From Treponema sp. (GTDB lineage: Bacteria; Spirochaetota; Spirochaetia; Treponematales; Treponemataceae), in NCBI GenBank assembly GCA_022510905.1, contig JAFLSN010000013.1, positions 1 to 64,000 of the forward strand: a stretch of 64,000 nucleotides of DNA. The letters are read 5' to 3'. Made by a program: the position numbers and the translations under genes. The notes beneath the pieces are model-generated. The model saw nothing but the letters and a program-made list of their open reading frames with translations, ran no database searches and was not told where the DNA came from. Every line of letters starts with the position of its first letter. Positions within the stretch are counted from its first letter, which is position 1. This document shows positions 14,994 through 23,058 of this stretch, piece by piece.

Positions 14994-17347
14994 GCGCGGC
15001 ATACCTGCGAAAGAACCGAAAACAGCTGTGTCTCGTCAATCGGTTTTGCCACGTGCGCATTCATGCCGGCCTTGAACGCATTTTGCCGGTCTTCCTCAAA
15101 GGCGTTTGCGGTCATCGCGACAATCGGCACGGCGGCTTTTGCTTTGTCTTGGAGCGCGCGGATTTCTTTTGCGGCCCCGTAGCCGTCGAGCACAGGCATC
15201 TGTATGTCCATCAGCACCGCGCTGTAATAGCCTGCATCTGCTTTTGCCACCTGCTCCACGGCTTCCCTGCCGTTTGTGGCGGTTTCAACGGCAAAGCCGC
15301 GCGATTCAAGAATCATCGTCGCAAGCTCGCGGTTTACGTCCATGTCGTCTACCAGCAGGAGCCTTGTGCCTGAAAAATCATCTCCTCCTGCGGACGCGGT
15401 TTTTTCTTGCGCGGGCGGCGTGCGCGGCTCCACGCTGTTTTGCGCCTGCTCCGTGCGGGGGGCTTCCGTTTCCTGGCCGCCGCCGCTTTCTTTCGGAACG
15501 GATTTTGCCTGTGCCGGCCCGTCCTTTTGCCCGCATTCCGTATCATGCAGAATCTTGAGGCACAGTTTTATGACGAACTCCGTGCCTTTCCCTTTTTCGG
15601 TGTGCACGGATATTTCGCCGCCCATAAGGTCGATGATGCTTTTTGTGATTGCCATGCCGAGCCCCGTGCCCTGTATGCCGCTTACGGTAGACGTGCGTTC
15701 GCGCTCAAATGCATCGAATACTTTTTTTGCAAACTCCGCCGACATTCCGATTCCTGTGTCTCTGACACGAAGCTCGTAGTGCCCGAGGAGCTGCTTTTTT
15801 GGATCTGGAACGCGCTTGCCCCCTCCGTCTTGGGCTTCTTGAGCCACGCCGCCTTCCTGCGCTACAAGTTCCGCGGGATGCGCATCTACAATGGCGGTCT
15901 GGAAGAGCGATACATACACTTTGCCTCCCTCTTCCGTGAACTTGTACGCATTGCCTATCAGGTTGAGCAGCACGCGGTTCAATCTGGTGCGGTTGCAGAG
16001 CACGTGTGGATTTTTCAGGCCGCTTGCATCCACGGTGTATGAAATGTTCTTTGCCTCCATCTGGGCGGAAAACATGTCGCGCATGTCGTCCATGATGAGG
16101 TTAAGGTCGCACGGTTCTTCCTCAACTTCCAGCCTTCCGCTTTCTATGCGGCTCATTTCCAGCACGTCGTTTATCAGCGCAAGCAGGTACTTGCTCGAAG
16201 CGTCGATTTTTTCAAGAAAGCCTTGGATTTCGTCCATCGTGGCACCGTTTTTGCGGGCAAGGGAAGTGTAGCCGATTATGGCATTCATCGGGGTGCGAAT
16301 ATCATGGCTCATGTTTGAAAGGAACACCGTCTTTGCCCTGCTTGAAGCCTCCGCCTTGTTTTTTGCCTCCAGCAGCTCCGCGCTCTGCTTGTTTATCGTG
16401 GCGAGGTTGTTTTTGAGGCGCTCCATGTAAGCCTCGCGCTCCCGCCTGGATTTCTGCTGGAATACAAAGCTCACGGCAAAAAACAGCGTTACAAGCACCA
16501 TGGCGGCGAACACCACCAATATCCACGGATTTGATCTGAGCATTCCGAGCATGGTCGCGTTCTGGTAGCGGCGGCTTATCCACTTGCGCTCAAGATGGCT
16601 CATAAAGCCCTCTCTCCACAAGTCTGCGAGCACTCCGTTTATGCGCTCGCACAGCTCCTCGTTGCTGGCGGAAAGGGCTATGGCGCCGTAGATGTGGCCC
16701 ACCGTGCAGCTTGGCTTTATGTCGCTCAGGTTCATCTTGTGGACGAACACGTTGCCGACCTGGACAGGGCAGATCGCAAAATCAAATTCACCTCGGGACA
16801 GCGCGGAGAAAATCTCGGCATAGGAGTCTATGTACGTGATGTCGCTGTCAATGCCGAGTTCCGGCATCTGGTGGAGAGAGGCGATGCGGGTGCCGTACAG
16901 TTCTGCCACGGATGACACAGCGCGCCTTCCGTAGACCACGTACTGTTTTTCGGCGGTGGGAATGGTCGCTATCATGCCGGGCGTTTTTGCCACGGTGTCG
17001 GTCTCCATGTTCAGGAACACATCGGCGCCGCCGTCTTCAAAATACCGCTTGGCGTCGGTCCAGTCGAGCAGGGTAAAATCAAGATTCATCTGGAGGCGGT
17101 TCGCCACTTCCGCAATCAGCTCCACGTCCAGCCCCGCGTAGGAGCCGTTCCGCCCGATGTATGAAAACGGCTCGTAGTCCCTGTCGGTAACGGCGTGGAG
17201 CGTCTGCTCAAAACGGTTTTCCGCCTTGACGGACACCGGCGGCTCAGCCTTTCTCCTCCGCAAGAGCAGCGCAGAAACTGCCGCAAGGGCCGACAGCGCA
17301 AAAAGCATGACAATGGCACCCGTGATTCTGTTCAAATCCTGTTTCAT
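14990..17347 (-). CDS. Hybrid sensor histidine kinase with periplasmic solute-binding domain
   Basis: About 785 residues. After an N-terminal membrane segment (12-29) comes a type 3 solute-binding (amino-acid-binding-like) sensor domain at about 48-262, a second membrane helix at 275-297, a short coiled coil, and a HisKA domain with FLSNMSHDIRTPMNAIIGY (His348). The HATPase domain includes LLNLIGNAYKFTEEGG, VRDTGIGM and GTGLGMAI. A Gln/Glu-rich linker leads to a C-terminal receiver domain with AVLMDIQMPVLDGYGA. It should sense a small solute outside the membrane and relay phosphate to a separate output protein. No partner regulator is adjacent. The start at 17347 is preferred because earlier codons add a non-signal extension. 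Confidence 0.88.
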   Translation of the reverse strand: MKQDLNRITGAIVMLFALSALAAVSALLLRRRKAEPPVSVKAENRFEQTLHAVTDRDYEPFSYIGRNGSYAGLDVELIAEVANRLQMNLDFTLLDWTDAKRYFEDGGADVFLNMETDTVAKTPGMIATIPTAEKQYVVYGRRAVSSVAELYGTRIASLHQMPELGIDSDITYIDSYAEIFSALSRGEFDFAICPVQVGNVFVHKMNLSDIKPSCTVGHIYGAIALSASNEELCERINGVLADLWREGFMSHLERKWISRRYQNATMLGMLRSNPWILVVFAAMVLVTLFFAVSFVFQQKSRREREAYMERLKNNLATINKQSAELLEAKNKAEASSRAKTVFLSNMSHDIRTPMNAIIGYTSLARKNGATMDEIQGFLEKIDASSKYLLALINDVLEMSRIESGRLEVEEEPCDLNLIMDDMRDMFSAQMEAKNISYTVDASGLKNPHVLCNRTRLNRVLLNLIGNAYKFTEEGGKVYVSLFQTAIVDAHPAELVAQEGGVAQEAQDGGGKRVPDPKKQLLGHYELRVRDTGIGMSAEFAKKVFDAFERERTSTVSGIQGTGLGMAITKSIIDLMGGEISVHTEKGKGTEFVIKLCLKILHDTECGQKDGPAQAKSVPKESGGGQETEAPRTEQAQNSVEPRTPPAQEKTASAGGDDFSGTRLLLVDDMDVNRELATMILESRGFAVETATNGREAVEQVAKADAGYYSAVLMDIQMPVLDGYGAAKEIRALQDKAKAAVPIVAMTANAFEEDRQNAFKAGMNAHVAKPIDETQLFSVLSQVCRA

Positions 17348-17561
17348 TCCACCAGTATAGCACAGAAGTCCGCAAAATGCATTACAAATCGCTTTGTGCA
17401 AAAATGTGCATGCCGCCTGCGCAGAGCCCGCCCCTTGCGTCATGGCGCATTATCATATAGAATGAAGGCAATGAGCAGCAACCTGACGCGGCGCGGTTTT
17501 TCTGCCACTCCAATTTCTGCTGAACTGGCGCACACCCTGACAAAAATCCTGTCCACGATTA

Positions 17562-17590
17562 CCCCCCCCCTGTTGGATGTATGGTATAAT
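17562..17590 (+). promoter_or_regulatory. C9 tract next to a TATAAT box
   Basis: Nine C residues (17562-17570) lie 14 bases before TATAAT (17585-17590), inside what would be the -35/-10 spacer of a plus-strand promoter. No good -35 is visible. Transcription would enter the 41-bp array and the gene at 18547. On the minus strand it lies 215 bases upstream of the sensor kinase. Confidence 0.4.
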
Positions 17591-17696
17591 TTATCCACAG
17601 ACCTAAAAACAGCATACAACACATCTCCAACGCCCCATAAACTGCTCCGCCAGCCACATTCCGTGACAAAGTGCGGGCGCATTTCGCCTTCCCAGA

Positions 17697-18480
17697 GCGT
17701 TTTTGGGGCTTCTCGCGTTTGCGCACGGCTTTCCCGGCGCGTTTTCGGCTTTCTCGCGTTTGCGCACGGCTTTCCTGGCGTGTTTTCGGGCTTCTCGCGC
17801 TTGCGCACGGCTTTCCCGGCGTGTTTTCGGCCTTCTCGCGTGTGCGCATTGCTTTCCCGGCGTGTTTTCGGGCTTCGCGCACATGCGCATTGCTTCCTCG
17901 GCGTGTTTCCGGGTATTTCGCGCTTGCGCACGGCTTTCCCGGCGTGTTTTCGGGCTTCTCGCGCTTGCGCACGGCTTTCCCGGCGCGTTTCCGGGCTTTT
18001 CGCGCTTGCGCATTGCTGTTCCCAGCGTGTTTTCGGGCATTTCGCGCTTGCGCACGGCTTCTCCGGCGTGTTTTTGGCTTTCTCGCGTTTGCGCATTGCT
18101 TTCCCGGCGTGTTTTCGGGCATTTCGCGCTTGCGCACGGCTTTCCCGGCGCGTTTCCGGGCTTTTCGCGTGTGCGCATTGCTTTCCCGGCGTGTTTTGGG
18201 CTTTCTCGCGTGTGCGCATTGCTTTCCCGGCGTGTTTTCGGGCTTCTCGCGCTTGCGCACGGCTTCCCCGGTGCATTTTTGGGCTTTTCGCGTTTGCGCA
18301 TTGCTTCCCCGGCGCGTTTCGGGGCTTCTCGCGTTTGCGCATTGCTTCCTCGGCGTGTTTCCGGGCATTTCGCGCTTGCGCATTGCTTTCCCTGCGCGTT
18401 CCGGGGCTTCTCGCGCTTGCGCACGGCTTCCCCGGCGCGTTTCCGGGCTTCTCGCGCTTGCGCGAGGCTTCCCCATGCAC
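17697..18480 (+). repeat. Tandem array of nineteen 41-bp repeats
   Basis: The core TGCGCA/TGCGCG recurs at 17720, 17761, 17802, 17843, 17884, 17925, 17966, 18007, 18049, 18090, 18131, 18172, 18213, 18254, 18295, 18336, 18377, 18418 and 18459: eighteen intervals, seventeen of exactly 41 and one of 42. Each unit combines TTCTCGCG, YTTGCGCAY, GGCTTTCCCGGCG and TGTTTTCGGG with scattered substitutions. Because 41 is not a multiple of three and the unit has no stop on either strand, long reading frames run through all six frames. None has a convincing start or a non-repeat domain, so the array is treated as noncoding. Confidence 0.9.
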
Positions 18481-18546
18481 GTTTTGGGCTTCGTGCGCGG
18501 GCATTCTGGCAAATCAAGGCAAAAATCATAAAAAAGGAGGCTTTTC

Positions 18547-19257
18547 ATGGCAAAAGTTGAAAAACTGGGCAGCAAGTCGGTGCGCGTCACGGAGCTTGAC
18601 GCGCTCTCTGACGCGATGGAGCGCGAGTACAAGGCGGCCTGCGGCGACGGCTCTACGGTGGTTGCCAAGGACGGCGTGCTCAAGGGGCTTTTCGCGCAGC
18701 TCATCGATTTGAGCGCGAGGAACACCACGGCAATCAAGCAGGATTCTGTTGTGTCCACGCTGGATGAGGCGGACTCGGCTCGTGATTCCGTTACGCGTGA
18801 CCTCTTCACCCTCACGAACGGCTACACGGCAAGCCCCTTCGCGGAGGTGAAAGCGGCGGCAAATGACGTGTGCGCCACCTTGGACAAGTACGGGCGCGGC
18901 ATGACGGGCAAGGGCTACGCTGAGCAGACCGCGCTCACGGAGTCATTGCTGGAGGATTTGGGCAGGGCCACGGAGAAAATCGGCGCACTCGCTGGAGTGG
19001 CGGAGCTGGTGGCACAGCTGCGCGAGGCGCAGGACGGCTTTGCGGCGGCGCACGACGCATACATCAAGGCGAAGGCGGACAAGGGAGAGAGCGCGAGCTC
19101 GCTCAAAAAGCCAATTGTCTCGCTCATAAACGACAGCATCGTGCCGTACCTGAACATCGTGGCCGCCATGGAAGGCTACGCGGATTTCGTTGCGGCAATC
19201 GCGGGGAACATCAGGAGCACGAACGACACCATGGCGCGGCGTTCGGCGGGGAAGTAG
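18547..19257 (+). CDS. Helical hypothetical protein (DUF6261-like)
   Basis: A 236-residue, Ala-rich, almost entirely helical protein with no signal peptide or membrane segment. It starts MAKVEKLGSKSVRVTELDAL after a strong AAGGAGG six bases upstream. The pattern of long amphipathic helices and length resemble DUF6261-type proteins of Bacteroidetes and Treponema; this match is from memory of the family layout and is uncertain. It directly follows the 41-bp array, so its transcript may carry the repeats as a long leader. A terminator follows at 19289. Confidence 0.55.
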   Translation: MAKVEKLGSKSVRVTELDALSDAMEREYKAACGDGSTVVAKDGVLKGLFAQLIDLSARNTTAIKQDSVVSTLDEADSARDSVTRDLFTLTNGYTASPFAEVKAAANDVCATLDKYGRGMTGKGYAEQTALTESLLEDLGRATEKIGALAGVAELVAQLREAQDGFAAAHDAYIKAKADKGESASSLKKPIVSLINDSIVPYLNIVAAMEGYADFVAAIAGNIRSTNDTMARRSAGK

Positions 19258-19288
19258 AGGGATGAGGGCGGTTCATGGATGGTGGGAA

Positions 19289-19319
19289 AGCCCGCTTCTG
19301 AATAAAGGCGGGCTGTTCC
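19289..19319 (+). terminator. Terminator after the DUF6261-like gene
   Basis: AGCCCGC (19289-19295) pairs with GCGGGCT (19308-19314), followed by GTTCCTTT. Confidence 0.55.
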
Positions 19320-19433
19320 TTTCCAACTGCCCCCGCAGTGGCAAACGGCAAAAAACAGCGCACAACCGCGGGGCGTTGCCCCGTGTGCGGATAGACAATC
19401 TTCGGCGGAAGTAAAACGCATAGGAGAATCATC

Positions 19434-20300
19434 ATGAAAAAGATGTTCGGAACAAAACTGGCGCTCCTGCTTGCGGCGGCAGTGCTTGCGGCGGGGGCAT
19501 TCACCGCGTGCAGCAGCGGCGATGACGGCGGAAACGATGGTGGACTTGGCGGGCACATCGGCGAAAACCCGTTCAAGGGGCTTACTCTTGAGTATGAGGA
19601 CGAGTACTCTTATAAAGAGACGTACAGCTTCACATCGGACACGAAAGGTCACTATATTTTTGGCGATAGGGGAGAGTATTATCAAAGAAATTTCGAGTAT
19701 GCGGTGGATTCCACAAAGGGGATGCTGAAGTTTAGGGTAACGTCCAGTACGGATGGTAATACAACATTTACAGTGGATGGTTACATAAAGGAAACATATG
19801 GGAACCTGGACAGTGAAACAAAGTCGATCCTCCGTGACGCGCTGGCAAACGAGTATAGGCACTACAAGTTCGCTGACGACCGCAAGAGCGTTGAGATGAT
19901 TTCGGACTACTATTTTGGCAACGTGGCAGAATGCGATGCGGGATTTAGATATGTCGATGATGACTATAACAGCTTTAGCTTTGGTCGCTATTTGTGGTTT
20001 GACATTGGGGATGACGATGGGTGGCACTGGTATGTGGGCTACCCGAAGTTCTCTGGCAACACTTTTACGGCGGTCATCTTTGAGGAAAACGAAGACGAAG
20101 AAACGGAGACATATACATACAGGAAACTTGGCACTGCGCTCAAGGGGACGTACCAGATAAGTGGCACAGGAACAAACTGCAAAGGCACGGTAACGTTCAC
20201 GCAACTCCCAAAAGAGTTCCAAGATGTGTTCAAAACAAACGAGCCATATAATGTCGCGCAAGAAGACTACGGTTATACAACATATACTGTCAAACAATAG
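19434..20300 (+). CDS. Treponemal lipoprotein, unknown function
   Basis: A 288-residue protein with a lipoprotein signal peptide (MKKMFGTKL, then a hydrophobic stretch and the lipobox FTAC at about 24-27), followed by a Gly/Asp/Ser-rich linker of about 20 residues. The mature part is rich in Tyr, Asp and beta-strand patterns such as YSYKETYSFTSDTKGHY and has no recognised domain. It should be anchored to the inner or outer membrane. The gene has its own terminator and is followed by a fragment of a leucine-rich-repeat gene, so the locus may be a site of surface-protein exchange. Confidence 0.7.
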   Translation: MKKMFGTKLALLLAAAVLAAGAFTACSSGDDGGNDGGLGGHIGENPFKGLTLEYEDEYSYKETYSFTSDTKGHYIFGDRGEYYQRNFEYAVDSTKGMLKFRVTSSTDGNTTFTVDGYIKETYGNLDSETKSILRDALANEYRHYKFADDRKSVEMISDYYFGNVAECDAGFRYVDDDYNSFSFGRYLWFDIGDDDGWHWYVGYPKFSGNTFTAVIFEENEDEETETYTYRKLGTALKGTYQISGTGTNCKGTVTFTQLPKEFQDVFKTNEPYNVAQEDYGYTTYTVKQ

Positions 20301-20316
20301 CGGCATGTAATCCACG

Positions 20317-20342
20317 CCCCGGCGCGTCGCGCCGGGGTATTT
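20317..20342 (+). terminator. Terminator after the lipoprotein gene
   Basis: CCCCGGCGCG (20317-20326) and CGCGCCGGGG (20328-20337) form a GC-rich hairpin followed by TATTTAT. Confidence 0.65.
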
Positions 20343-20345
20343 ATC

Positions 20346-20504
20346 ATGCCCGCAAGCGTAAAGGAAATCCGCCCTTATGCGTTCAAAAACTGTGCATCGC
20401 TTACGAGCGTGGGGTTCAACTCCAAAGATAACTGGGCTACGAGTTTAGATTCTTGTCTTGCTGTTGATGTGAGAAATCCGTCTGATAACGCCACCAAACT
20501 TATA
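20346..20504 (+). pseudogene. Fragment of a BspA-like leucine-rich-repeat protein
   Basis: About 53 residues read VKEIRPYAFKNCASLTSVGF, an exact LRR_5/BspA (Treponema pallidum LRR) repeat, followed by DNWATSLDSCLAVDV and SDNATKLI, which resembles the C-terminal tail of treponemal BspA proteins. The rest of the gene is missing: upstream is a terminator, and downstream the frame continues into non-LRR sequence. BspA-type proteins are secreted or surface adhesins. The fragment is a remnant or a donor cassette. Confidence 0.65.
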
Positions 20505-21060
20505 TGGGGCTGGCTTTGCGCGGTCATGTTCAAGGAATACTCTCATACTTCCTCCAGAGGGCTTGTGCCCGCTCTGTGCGTCCGTCTATGTTGGTCTCGG
20601 CTTTGGGGAGAACGTCATGCCCTCCAGCTCCGGCAGGGCTTTTTCTGCGGCGGCGCGTGGCCATGTGTCTTTTTCCTGCGCACGGAGCGCGGGGTCAGCA
20701 TAGGAGGCGAAACGCCCGCATGGGAAAAGAAAGACTCTGCTATAACATCACGTTCTGTCTGAATGGAGAGCCTCGACAGGCTCATGTATGAAATCCGCAG
20801 TTGCGTGAGGGGAAGTTTCACGCGGTGCAGGGCGGATGCGGAACTTGCAGATTATATCCGCTCCCTTGCGTCCGACATGGAGGCTGCGGCGGACGAAATC
20901 GGGTGAGGCTGTGAGGATTCCGTCTGACAGCGAGATTACGCCGCAGGCGGTAGTTTTATTGTTACAGGATGAAATTCCTGTCGCGGCATTTTTTTCATAT
21001 AGTTTTACAATATTTATTGTTTTCTCATTTTTTCTGAAAAAATAGTAACAAAAAATAAAT
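20505..21060 (+). other. Gap with decayed sequence and one tiny ORF
   Basis: No intact gene of normal size is visible. A 47-codon ORF (20763-20906, starting MESLDRLMYEIRSC) has regular codon use but no clear RBS or family. On the minus strand around 20600-20720 a short open stretch reads ADPALRAQEKDTWPRAAAE and stops, which looks like a gene remnant. The last 100 bases are AT-rich and hold the promoter region of the following pair. Confidence 0.4.
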
Positions 21061-21143
21061 TTTTGCGTTATAATTTTAAAAATAACTCTGAATTGCCCGT
21101 GCAATCGGCTATAGAGGCTTTTGCCGGAAGGAGTCTCAGAAAT

Positions 21144-21401
21144 ATGGAGAACAAACAGGTTTTAATCGGGGCTATAAGGGCATGCGCGTCCAGGGCGGAC
21201 TTGGATTCTACGTTCAAACTTTTCAGCGTTTCCGATACGCAGGAGAAATATGACACCCTCATCGAGGCGATGTACAGCCCGGAGATGTTCTTCTCCTCGG
21301 AAAATCCGCTGATAGAGCAGAAATACGAGCTTGCCGTCGAGATGTTCCTTACCATGACATGGAAAGTGTCGTCACTCTTTGAGAAATTGGAGATGAGCTG
21401 A
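21144..21401 (+). CDS. Small partner of an ImmA/IrrE-type peptidase
   Basis: An 85-residue acidic protein starting MENKQVLIGAIRACASRADL, with AAGGAG ten bases upstream. No helix-turn-helix is evident, unlike the XRE partners usually found next to ImmA/IrrE proteins. Its stop shares one base with the start of the peptidase gene (TGATG), which indicates translational coupling. TATAAT at 21069-21074 is a likely -10. It may be the regulator, substrate or inhibitor of the peptidase; it was not recognised. Confidence 0.55.
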   Translation: MENKQVLIGAIRACASRADLDSTFKLFSVSDTQEKYDTLIEAMYSPEMFFSSENPLIEQKYELAVEMFLTMTWKVSSLFEKLEMS

Positions 21402-21946
21402 TGTCCCAGTTTTTGGTAGATGACGAAAAAATAAAGAAAATTGCGGCGACATTCTTTGTCAATGAAGAAACGGTGACGGAGCTGCACAAGAAATACTCTG
21501 ACTTGAACAGCCGCATGAAAGATCAGTTCCTTGCTCATGTCATGCGCTCGCTGGAGGAATATATACGCGAGAACTGCAATGCGCCGCTTTTCAGGATAAC
21601 TTGCCGCGCATCGACAAACAATCCTGCGATAAGGGGAACTGGATGCGCCTCGTATAAGGAGAATCTCGCCTTCAATATCGTGTATGACTCCCAGATGGAC
21701 CAGAAGCAGGCGCGTGTGGTCATTGCCCATGAGCTTGGGCATCTGTTTGCGCTTACAGTATTCAACCGCGAGTACAAGGATAAGCATGAGCCTCTCTCGT
21801 CAATTTTTGGAATTTTCACGATACTTGACAAGAACGATTTTTATGCCGAGAAGACTGTTCCGTTTCAGCACAAGAGTTGGGAAGATATAATATCCGATTT
21901 CGCTTTGCTCAAGAACAGGGCAGAGGGAAAAGAAAATATCTCGTAA
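21401..21946 (+). CDS. ImmA/IrrE-family metallopeptidase-like protein
   Basis: A 181-residue protein with the zinc motif VVIAHELGHLFAL (HExxH) at about 107-119, preceded by a strand block LAFNIVYDSQMDQKQAR, as in the COG2856 family. ImmA cleaves phage-type repressors, and IrrE-like proteins trigger stress responses through cleavage of a repressor. Here the coupled upstream protein is a candidate target. The pair sits among gene remnants and a DUF4160/DUF2442 pair, so it is probably part of mobile or defence-related DNA. Confidence 0.75.
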   Translation: MSQFLVDDEKIKKIAATFFVNEETVTELHKKYSDLNSRMKDQFLAHVMRSLEEYIRENCNAPLFRITCRASTNNPAIRGTGCASYKENLAFNIVYDSQMDQKQARVVIAHELGHLFALTVFNREYKDKHEPLSSIFGIFTILDKNDFYAEKTVPFQHKSWEDIISDFALLKNRAEGKENIS

Positions 21947-22079
21947 AAGAATTCACCACCCGCGCTGTACGTGGGGATTTTTATGCCGTGGTACGGTGTT
22001 CCCGCCTTGATTTTCAGCTGTTTTCATCGTAATCATCAGAATATAACTGCCGGAAAACCCTACATTTTGGAGGCTCTTT

Positions 22080-22358
22080 ATGGGCGACCGGCAGACTGAA
22101 ATCCGCATATCATGCGACACGCGGGACACACTTCCTTGCGGAGCGGTTCAAAGTGCCGCTCTTGTCCGTGCTTCGGCGGGCTACTGGCAGGAGAGGAAAA
22201 GGGCATGGCTCTCGCTCGGAATCCAGAGCGAGAAAGGTCGTGATGACGGGATGCTCAGCCACATGGCGGCGCTCGCGGCGAAGTCGGACGGCTTTTTATG
22301 CGCATCGCACAATCACTTTGGCTGGCTTCTGATTTCCGTCCGCTCGCCGCGCTCATAA
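22080..22358 (+). pseudogene. Truncated phage-type methyltransferase-like ORF
   Basis: A 92-residue ORF with a good GGAGG site. The segment YWQERKRAWLSLGIQSEKGR resembles the start of phage-associated proteins in which a ParB or N6-adenine-methyltransferase-like domain follows WLSLGIKSE-GR. Here the reading frame is truncated soon afterwards and runs 46 bases into the antisense DUF2442 gene. A remnant is the simplest explanation. The family match is by motif memory only. Confidence 0.45.
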
Positions 22359-22582
22359 AGTTCTTCGCAGGACAAGTCCAATTCGTCATTCCAGCTGATG
22401 CCGTAGCCGCCCGCGTCAACTTTCACCTGCTCAAAAAGTCCGCTCACGCTCTCCAACGCCTTGAACGCATCCCATTTTTTGAACAGAGGCGTGACATCAT
22501 ACAGCCGCCGCTCCCCGCCATCGAACATAACTGACAGCCTGTGCTGCGGAAGCGGACGCACGGACGAAACTTTGTGGAACAT
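22313..22582 (-). CDS. DUF2442 domain protein
   Basis: An 89-residue protein. It has the DUF2442 layout: a first strand pair around LSVMFDGGERRLYDVTPLF, a central LFEQVKVDAGGYGISWND, and the D-S-EELY ending. DUF2442 proteins are small and often adjacent to DUF4160 genes, as here; such pairs have been proposed to act as toxin-antitoxin-like modules, without firm proof. AGGAGA precedes ATG 22582. The upstream DUF4160 partner is broken by a stop codon. Confidence 0.75.
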   Translation of the reverse strand: MFHKVSSVRPLPQHRLSVMFDGGERRLYDVTPLFKKWDAFKALESVSGLFEQVKVDAGGYGISWNDELDLSCEELYERGERTEIRSQPK

Positions 22583-22591
22583 CGGCTTCTC

Positions 22592-22846
22592 CTAGATAAG
22601 CGGCGGAATGCTCTGGAACTGCTGGGTGTCCCAAATCTTCCGCAATTCATCTTTGTGCATGGCCGCCTACTTTCGCACGAGCGACTGCGCTTTCTCCGGC
22701 AGGTCGCCCTCCGCCATGTTCAATGAATCAAGGTCGAACACGCCCGCACATTCTCCGTAGGCGACATGGAAATGAGGCGGATTATGCTCCGCCGCCGCAA
22801 AATACATTTTCACGACCATTCCGTAGAACCTTGAAATCACCGGCAT
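22592..22846 (-). pseudogene. DUF4160 gene interrupted by an in-frame TAG
   Basis: MPVISRFYGMVVKMYF and HNPPHFHVAYGE are the DUF4160 signature. Translation stops at TAG 22669-22667 after SLVRK, but the same frame continues with AAMHKDELRKIWDTQQFQ and SIPPL to a second stop at 22592, which is exactly the usual C-terminal helix and end of the family. At this place intact homologues usually have a Trp, so TGG to TAG is the likely mutation. The gene is directly followed by DUF2442, ten bases later. The protein may be truncated, read through or dead. Confidence 0.7.
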
Positions 22847-23058
22847 CGCGTCCTCCTGATGTCTGCAAGTATGGCACAAGACGGCGGAAAAAGAAAGGCT
22901 GCGCCTGAGGGAGGGCGCGGGGGCGTTTTTTCGCGCGGGCGGATGCCGTTTGGTGCTGTCGGGCGGTCTGGCCAAAAGCCCGCCGCTGATGTACCGCCCG
23001 CTTTCACGGAGCGTCATGCATTGACACGGCTTTCCGTTTGTCATACGCTGGAGCCGTT

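Noticed and set aside
17697..18480. CRISPR array
   Set aside because: The units are contiguous 41-bp repeats without unique spacers, and no cas gene is in the window.
17195..18815. Six long overlapping ORFs (285-505 codons) across the 41-bp array
   Set aside because: They arise because the repeat unit has no stop in any frame; none has a plausible start region, and the non-repeat ends belong to other genes.
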